Under the pieces are notes generated by a model that saw only the letters and a program-made list of their open reading frames with translations, was not told the DNA's origin and searched no databases. DNA of 64,000 nucleotides from Stenotrophomonas sp. BIO128-Bstrain. GTDB lineage: Bacteria > Pseudomonadota > Gammaproteobacteria > Xanthomonadales > Xanthomonadaceae. The stretch covers positions 1,116,001-1,180,000 of the forward strand of contig NZ_CP124620.1 in assembly GCF_030128875.1 (NCBI RefSeq), given 5' to 3'. Below, piece after piece: positions 60,380 to 64,000 of the stretch. Each line of letters starts with the position of its first letter. Position 1 is the stretch's first letter. The translations under genes were made by a program, and so were the position numbers.

Positions 60380-61377
60380 GGAGGTGAGGCCGTCGAAGAA
60401 GTCGCGCGCGACGCGAAGCGGTCGTCTGTAAGGGTGTGCAGGAACTGCTCGATGTCGTCGATCTCCGCCTCGGTCAGGTGCAGCGGATCGCGCAGCTGCG
60501 CGTCCCGGCCGATCGAATCGGGGATGACCTTGCCGGGGTCGTCGTAATACACGATCACTTCGCGCAGGCTCTTGAACATCCCGTTGTGCATGTAGGGCGC
60601 GGTCAGCGCGACATTGCGCAGGCCCGGCACCTTGAACTCGCCCTTCTGCGCCGGATCGCCGGTGATCCCGCCGCGGCCTTCGTCGTTGAACTCGCGGCCG
60701 TTGTAGATGCCGATGTTCTTGAAGCGGTCCGAGGTGAAGTCCTCCCCGGCGTGGCAGCTCACGCATTGGGCCTTGGTGATGAACAGCAGGCGGCCGCGCT
60801 TGGCCGCGTCGCTGATCGCGTCCTCCTGGCCCAGCGCGTAGCGGTCGTACGGGCTGTCCACGGTGTTGAGAGTCTTCTGGTAGGCGGCCAGGGCGCGGCC
60901 CAGCGTGCGCGCGCTGGGAGCGGCGCTGTAGGCATCCTGGAAGCGTGCCACCCACGCAGGATCGGCACGCAGCCGCGCCACCGCGTCATCCACCGGCAGG
61001 TCCATCTCCAGCGGGTTGGCGATCGGCGCGAGCGCCTGTTCCTCCAGGGTCTCGCTGCGGCCATCCCAGAAGAAGCGGGTGCGCCCGGCACTGTTCATCA
61101 CGCTGGGCGTGTTGCGGGTGCCCAGGCGACCGTCCACGCCCAGGCTGAGCGCGCGGTCATCGGCGAAGGCGCGGGCCGGCTGATGGCAGCTGGCGCACGA
61201 CACCGTGCGGTCACGCGACAGGATGGGATCGAAAAAAAGCTGTCGGCCCAGCTGGGCGCGCGGGTTGTCGGACAGATCGCCGTCGTAGGTCGGCGCATCG
61301 GCGGACAGCACCGGCGCCAGGAACGCGCCGCCGGCCAGTGCCGCAAGCAGGGAGAGGGACAGGGCAGGGCGTGGCAT
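60376..61377 (-). CDS. Diheme cytochrome c peroxidase (CcpA/MauG family)
   Basis: A 333-residue periplasmic diheme protein that reduces hydrogen peroxide or oxidises a substrate. After the signal peptide (ALSLSLLAALAGGAFLAP), the two heme sites are CASCH (61-65) and CVSCH (205-209). Typical blocks are LGRQLFFDPILSRDRTVSCA, FADDRALSLGVDGRLGTRNT, RFFWDGRSETLEEQA and GLRNVALTAPYMHNGMFKSL (His/Met ligand region). ATG 61377 is chosen as the signal-peptide start. It is coupled to the TlpA-like gene and lies 14 bases after the DsbD-alpha-like gene. MauG-like modification of a partner protein is an alternative role. Confidence 0.93.
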   Translation of the reverse strand: MPRPALSLSLLAALAGGAFLAPVLSADAPTYDGDLSDNPRAQLGRQLFFDPILSRDRTVSCASCHQPARAFADDRALSLGVDGRLGTRNTPSVMNSAGRTRFFWDGRSETLEEQALAPIANPLEMDLPVDDAVARLRADPAWVARFQDAYSAAPSARTLGRALAAYQKTLNTVDSPYDRYALGQEDAISDAAKRGRLLFITKAQCVSCHAGEDFTSDRFKNIGIYNGREFNDEGRGGITGDPAQKGEFKVPGLRNVALTAPYMHNGMFKSLREVIVYYDDPGKVIPDSIGRDAQLRDPLHLTEAEIDDIEQFLHTLTDDRFASRATSSTASPP

Positions 61378-61391
61378 GGCGGGCGCCGCGC

Positions 61392-61841
61392 TCAACGCGC
61401 GACGATCTCCTGCTGGACCAGCTCGCACAGGCCGCTCTCTTCGAAGCAGACCTGCGCGCGCAGGGTGCCGTTCACCGGCGTGCCGCCCGCCGCCACGGGC
61501 AGGCGCAGCTGCCCTTGTTCGCTGAAATAGGTGTAGCGGTAGTCACCGGCGAAACTGCGGCCGTGGCCTTCGCGGGCATCGACCGAGCGCAGCGGGCCCT
61601 GCGTCTGCGCCCCGTCCGCCAGGATCACCCGCGCCGCGCGCGGGCCGATCTGCGGTTGCTCGAAGTCCGAGGCGTACAGGATCCAGCCCGGTTCGATGCG
61701 GGCATCGATGACCAGCTCGCGGGACCCGTCGGGCGCGGCCTCCAGCCGCGGCTTGAGGGCGACCTTTGGCGTATCGGCGGCGATCGCGTTGCCACCGCTC
61801 AGCAGCAACGCAACGCCCAGGGGAAGGATGCCGTACCTCAC
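61392..61841 (-). CDS. DsbD N-terminal-domain-like periplasmic protein
   Basis: A 149-residue exported protein with a GTG start that overlaps the yceI stop by four bases. Signal peptide (ILPLGVALLLSGGNAIAA), then an immunoglobulin-like domain of the DsbD-alpha / pfam11412 type: IDARIEPGWILYASDFEQPQ, GDYRYTYFSEQGQLRLPV and the cysteine block RAQVCFEESGLCELVQQE. The two Cys (VCFEESGLC) would be the redox pair that hands electrons to periplasmic partners. The membrane and thioredoxin parts of DsbD are absent, so an external reductant, perhaps the adjacent TlpA-like proteins, is needed. Confidence 0.8.
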   Translation of the reverse strand: MRYGILPLGVALLLSGGNAIAADTPKVALKPRLEAAPDGSRELVIDARIEPGWILYASDFEQPQIGPRAARVILADGAQTQGPLRSVDAREGHGRSFAGDYRYTYFSEQGQLRLPVAAGGTPVNGTLRAQVCFEESGLCELVQQEIVAR

Positions 61842-62419
61842 TCCTTGCCCCCTTGCGCCTCGGTGGTGATGCGCAGCTGCACCTCGTCGGCGATGTTGGG
61901 CAGGAACGCATCCAGCCCGAACTCGCTGCGGCGGATCACGCCCGTGGCGTTGAAGCCGATGGTCGGCACCTTGCGGCTGGGATGCTCGCCCACCTTGTTG
62001 AGGGTGGCGTCGAGCACGACCGGGCGGGTGACGCCATGCAGGGTCAGCTCGCCGGTGATCTTCAGGCGGCCGGCGCCCTGGGACACGACCGAGGTGCTGC
62101 GGAAGGCAGCCTGCGGGAACCTGGCGACATCGAAGAGTTTGTCGCTCTTCACGATCTCGTCGAGTTTCGGCACGTGGGTGGCCAGCTCGGCCAGCGGCAG
62201 CTCGACCTGTACCTGCGAGGCGGCGGGCCTGGCGGCGTCGTAGACCAGCGTGCCGCTGCTGATCGCGGCGCGGCCGGTCGGGAAAGAAAAGCCGTTGTGG
62301 TTCCAGGTGAACAGCACGTCGGTATGGGTCGGGTCGAGCTGGTAGGTCACCGGCGCGGCGATCGCCACGGCAGGTGCGGTGGCAGCGGTGAGCAGGGTCA
62401 ACAGCACGGTGGTGCGCAT
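61838..62419 (-). CDS. YceI family periplasmic lipocalin-like protein
   Basis: A 193-residue secreted protein of the YceI family, a beta-barrel that binds polyisoprenoids such as ubiquinone or its precursors. Signal peptide (LLTLLTAATAPAVAIAA), then VTYQLDPTHTDVLFTWNHNG, FDVARFPQAAFRSTSVVSQG, ITGELTLHGVTRPVVLDATL and FNATGVIRRSEFGLDAFLPN, all hallmark segments. Its stop overlaps the GTG of the DsbD-alpha-like gene. A quinone-binding carrier beside a diheme peroxidase suggests an electron-supply route to the periplasm. Confidence 0.93.
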   Translation of the reverse strand: MRTTVLLTLLTAATAPAVAIAAPVTYQLDPTHTDVLFTWNHNGFSFPTGRAAISSGTLVYDAARPAASQVQVELPLAELATHVPKLDEIVKSDKLFDVARFPQAAFRSTSVVSQGAGRLKITGELTLHGVTRPVVLDATLNKVGEHPSRKVPTIGFNATGVIRRSEFGLDAFLPNIADEVQLRITTEAQGGKE

Positions 62420-62532
62420 GGGGCGGGTCTCTTCGTCGTGGCGCGCAGCCGCCCGCGGCATCGCGGGGAGGCCGTGCGGGCGTGCAGCGCAGGAGGGATG
62501 GCCGCGGCGGGCGGGCAGGCCGCCGCGGAGGG

Positions 62533-63873
62533 TTACGGGGCGACGGCCAGTGCCGGCGTCGTGGTTGCGGTCGCGGCGCTTGCCGCATACGGATCGGGCT
62601 CGGCAATCAGTCCATCGAGCAGGCTGTTGAAGCGGGCCACATAATCCTGGTGATACTCCCCGGTCACGGTGCCGGTGTAGCCGGTGTAGATCTCGCGGAC
62701 CTTGCCGTCACGGCCGATGATGATCGTGGTCGGGAAGGCGGCCATGTAATTGAGGCCCTTGAGTTTCTCGGTAGCGACTTTCTTGTCGGCGATGCCGCCG
62801 AACACGATGTCGTAGCGGATATCAAAGTAGTCCTTGAACGTGGTCAGGGTCTTCTTGAAGTAATCGAAGTTGTCTTCCTGCTCGAAGGCGACCGCCACCG
62901 CCTCCACGCCACGGTGCTGGTTCTGCTTGAACCACGGGGCCAGGAAATAGGTCTGGTCGGTGCAGTTCGGGCACCAGGTACCGATCACTTCAACGATGAC
63001 CACCTTGCCGCGGTATTTGTCGTCGCGCAGCGAGACCTGCTTGCCCTGCAGGTCGGGGAAGCTGAAATCGATGCGTTCCTGGCCATCCTTGAGGAAGGTG
63101 AGCTTGTACGGATCCGGCAGCTCCACCTTGTCGCTCTTCTCGGCCTCGAACTTCACCACGTTGTAGATGCCGCTGCCGAACGCGCCCTGGATGTTGCCGT
63201 CTTCATCGATCGTGCCGCGGATCAGCAGCGGGCTGGGCCCACTGAAGCCGGACAGGTAGAAACGGTTGCCCTGCACGGTGCCTTCCAGCTCGCGGGTATC
63301 ACCCACCACGGTCATGAACACGCCGGAGAGGCGATTCCCTTCCTGTTTGAGCAGGGCGACCTGGTTGCGCTTGTCCTGGCGGGCGGCCTTGTCGATGGTC
63401 TGCACGGCCCACTTGCCGCTGAGGTCCGCCGCCGGTGCCTCGTCCTGACCGGGCTTGACGAAGCGCCATGCCGCGCCCTGTTCGGCGGTGAAGGCAAGGT
63501 TGCGCGCCCCGTTGCGGCTGGGCACCAGGTCCTTGTACTGGCCGACCAGGTGCTTGCCATCCTCGGAGACCTTGCCTTCGAGCACCGCATCGTAGGTGTT
63601 CATCCGCACCGAGAAGGTCCCGTCATCGCGCGGGGTGACCTTGAATCTGTCGGTGCGGCTGCCGTTGAGCAGGGTAAAGGTCGCGTCCTGCGAACGCTTT
63701 CCCTTTACTTCGAAGTTGAACGGAATGGGATCGCCATCGATATTGAATTCGCCGCGCCACACGCCTTCGGCAGGAAATGGGGCGGTGGCTGCGGCCGCTG
63801 CAGGCAGGGCCAAGGACAGGCTTGAGGCGAGGAACAGGGCCGCGACGACGCGACCGGATAATGCCAGTGTCAT
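62533..63873 (-). CDS. Exported thioredoxin-fold (TlpA/ResA-like) protein with long N-terminal domain
   Basis: A 446-residue secreted protein. Signal peptide (ALFLASSLSLALPAAAAA), a beta-rich domain of about 230 residues (GVWRGEFNIDGDPIPFNFEV; NRFYLSGFSGPSPLLIRGTI), then a thioredoxin-like domain with Cys301/Cys304 (VEVIGTWCPNCTDQTYFLAP) and cis-Pro region (NYMAAFPTTIIIGRDGKVRE). It ends in a disordered Ala/Thr-rich tail. It matches the AhpC/TSA-TlpA type seen in secreted proteins of Bacteroidetes and xanthomonads. ATG 63873 is the signal-peptide start. First gene of the redox cluster, 113 bases before yceI. Confidence 0.85.
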   Translation of the reverse strand: MTLALSGRVVAALFLASSLSLALPAAAAATAPFPAEGVWRGEFNIDGDPIPFNFEVKGKRSQDATFTLLNGSRTDRFKVTPRDDGTFSVRMNTYDAVLEGKVSEDGKHLVGQYKDLVPSRNGARNLAFTAEQGAAWRFVKPGQDEAPAADLSGKWAVQTIDKAARQDKRNQVALLKQEGNRLSGVFMTVVGDTRELEGTVQGNRFYLSGFSGPSPLLIRGTIDEDGNIQGAFGSGIYNVVKFEAEKSDKVELPDPYKLTFLKDGQERIDFSFPDLQGKQVSLRDDKYRGKVVIVEVIGTWCPNCTDQTYFLAPWFKQNQHRGVEAVAVAFEQEDNFDYFKKTLTTFKDYFDIRYDIVFGGIADKKVATEKLKGLNYMAAFPTTIIIGRDGKVREIYTGYTGTVTGEYHQDYVARFNSLLDGLIAEPDPYAASAATATTTPALAVAP

Positions 63874-64000
63874 GAGAGTGCTTCCAGATAATCCCCTTGG
63901 ACGCGCCAAGTCGCCGGCGATGCAGCCCCCGTTCCACTGCATCCGCTGAAAGGCCATCCCTGGCCGGTCACGTGCCATCCGTGGCGTGACTGGATTATTG
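63874..64000 (-). other. Upstream region of the redox cluster
   Basis: 127 bases to the right edge, presumably holding the promoter of the cluster. The frame of the thioredoxin-fold gene stays open here but lacks coding character. No operator was recognised. Confidence 0.35.

Noticed and set aside
1..64000. tRNA, rRNA or CRISPR array
   Set aside because: No cloverleaf-like sequence, rRNA segment or regularly spaced repeat was recognised by eye; a tRNAscan or CRISPR finder run would settle it.

Overview
The window is 64 kb of high-GC Gram-negative DNA. Gene content (TonB-dependent receptor, OprB-type porin, bacteriophytochrome with hybrid kinases, several TetR/AraC/LysR regulators, YceI and CsbD proteins) fits a Lysobacteraceae/Xanthomonadaceae gammaproteobacterium of the Stenotrophomonas-Xanthomonas kind. 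That placement is inferred from gene families and base composition; no rRNA or tRNA gene is visible to confirm it. No CRISPR array was seen.

Left part (1-6.7 kb): an old-yellow-enzyme reductase (cut by the window edge) and an alpha/beta hydrolase face a TetR regulator. A second TetR faces a short-chain dehydrogenase. Both divergent gaps hold an inverted repeat that looks like the regulator's operator. A DUF429 protein follows.

Catabolic block (6.8-17 kb): eight genes on the minus strand run from an LpdC/AroY-type UbiD decarboxylase through UbiX, a DUF554 membrane protein, a YhbP-type flavoprotein, a secreted beta-helix protein, DsbB and an OprB porin to an exported type I 3-dehydroquinate dehydratase. 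By analogy with the Acinetobacter qui genes I read this as uptake of hydroaromatic acids (quinate or shikimate type), periplasmic conversion to protocatechuate, and cytoplasmic decarboxylation to catechol. A near-consensus FNR/ANR box precedes ubiD. An OmpR/EnvZ-type two-component pair lies upstream, separated by a terminator.

Accessory region (about 17.6-36.4 kb): IPP isomerase and a zinc alcohol dehydrogenase sit beside decayed DNA (fadL tail, truncated and frameshifted lysR). An anti-phage island follows: a Septu-like ATPase-HNH pair bracketed by an imperfect direct repeat, an orphan gene ending at a strong terminator, a Gabija pair (OLD nuclease GajA and UvrD-like GajB), a CoiA-like nuclease, a small protein, a P4-type integrase and a lone HNH nuclease. 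Several of these genes are visibly less GC-rich than the flanks, which points to transfer.

Right part (36.4-64 kb), very GC-rich: AraC/MFS efflux pair, secreted thermonuclease, XRE regulator with two inverted repeats, arylsulfatase without a signal peptide, thioredoxin-reductase-like flavoprotein, CsbD, an SRAP protein that has lost its catalytic residues, and a cation diffusion facilitator. Then comes a light/redox signalling cluster: a PAS hybrid kinase and a receiver, beside a translationally overlapping bphP, Rcp1-type receiver and second hybrid kinase. The window ends with a minus-strand envelope redox cluster: thioredoxin-fold protein, YceI, DsbD-alpha-like protein, diheme peroxidase, TlpA-like protein and TonB receptor.
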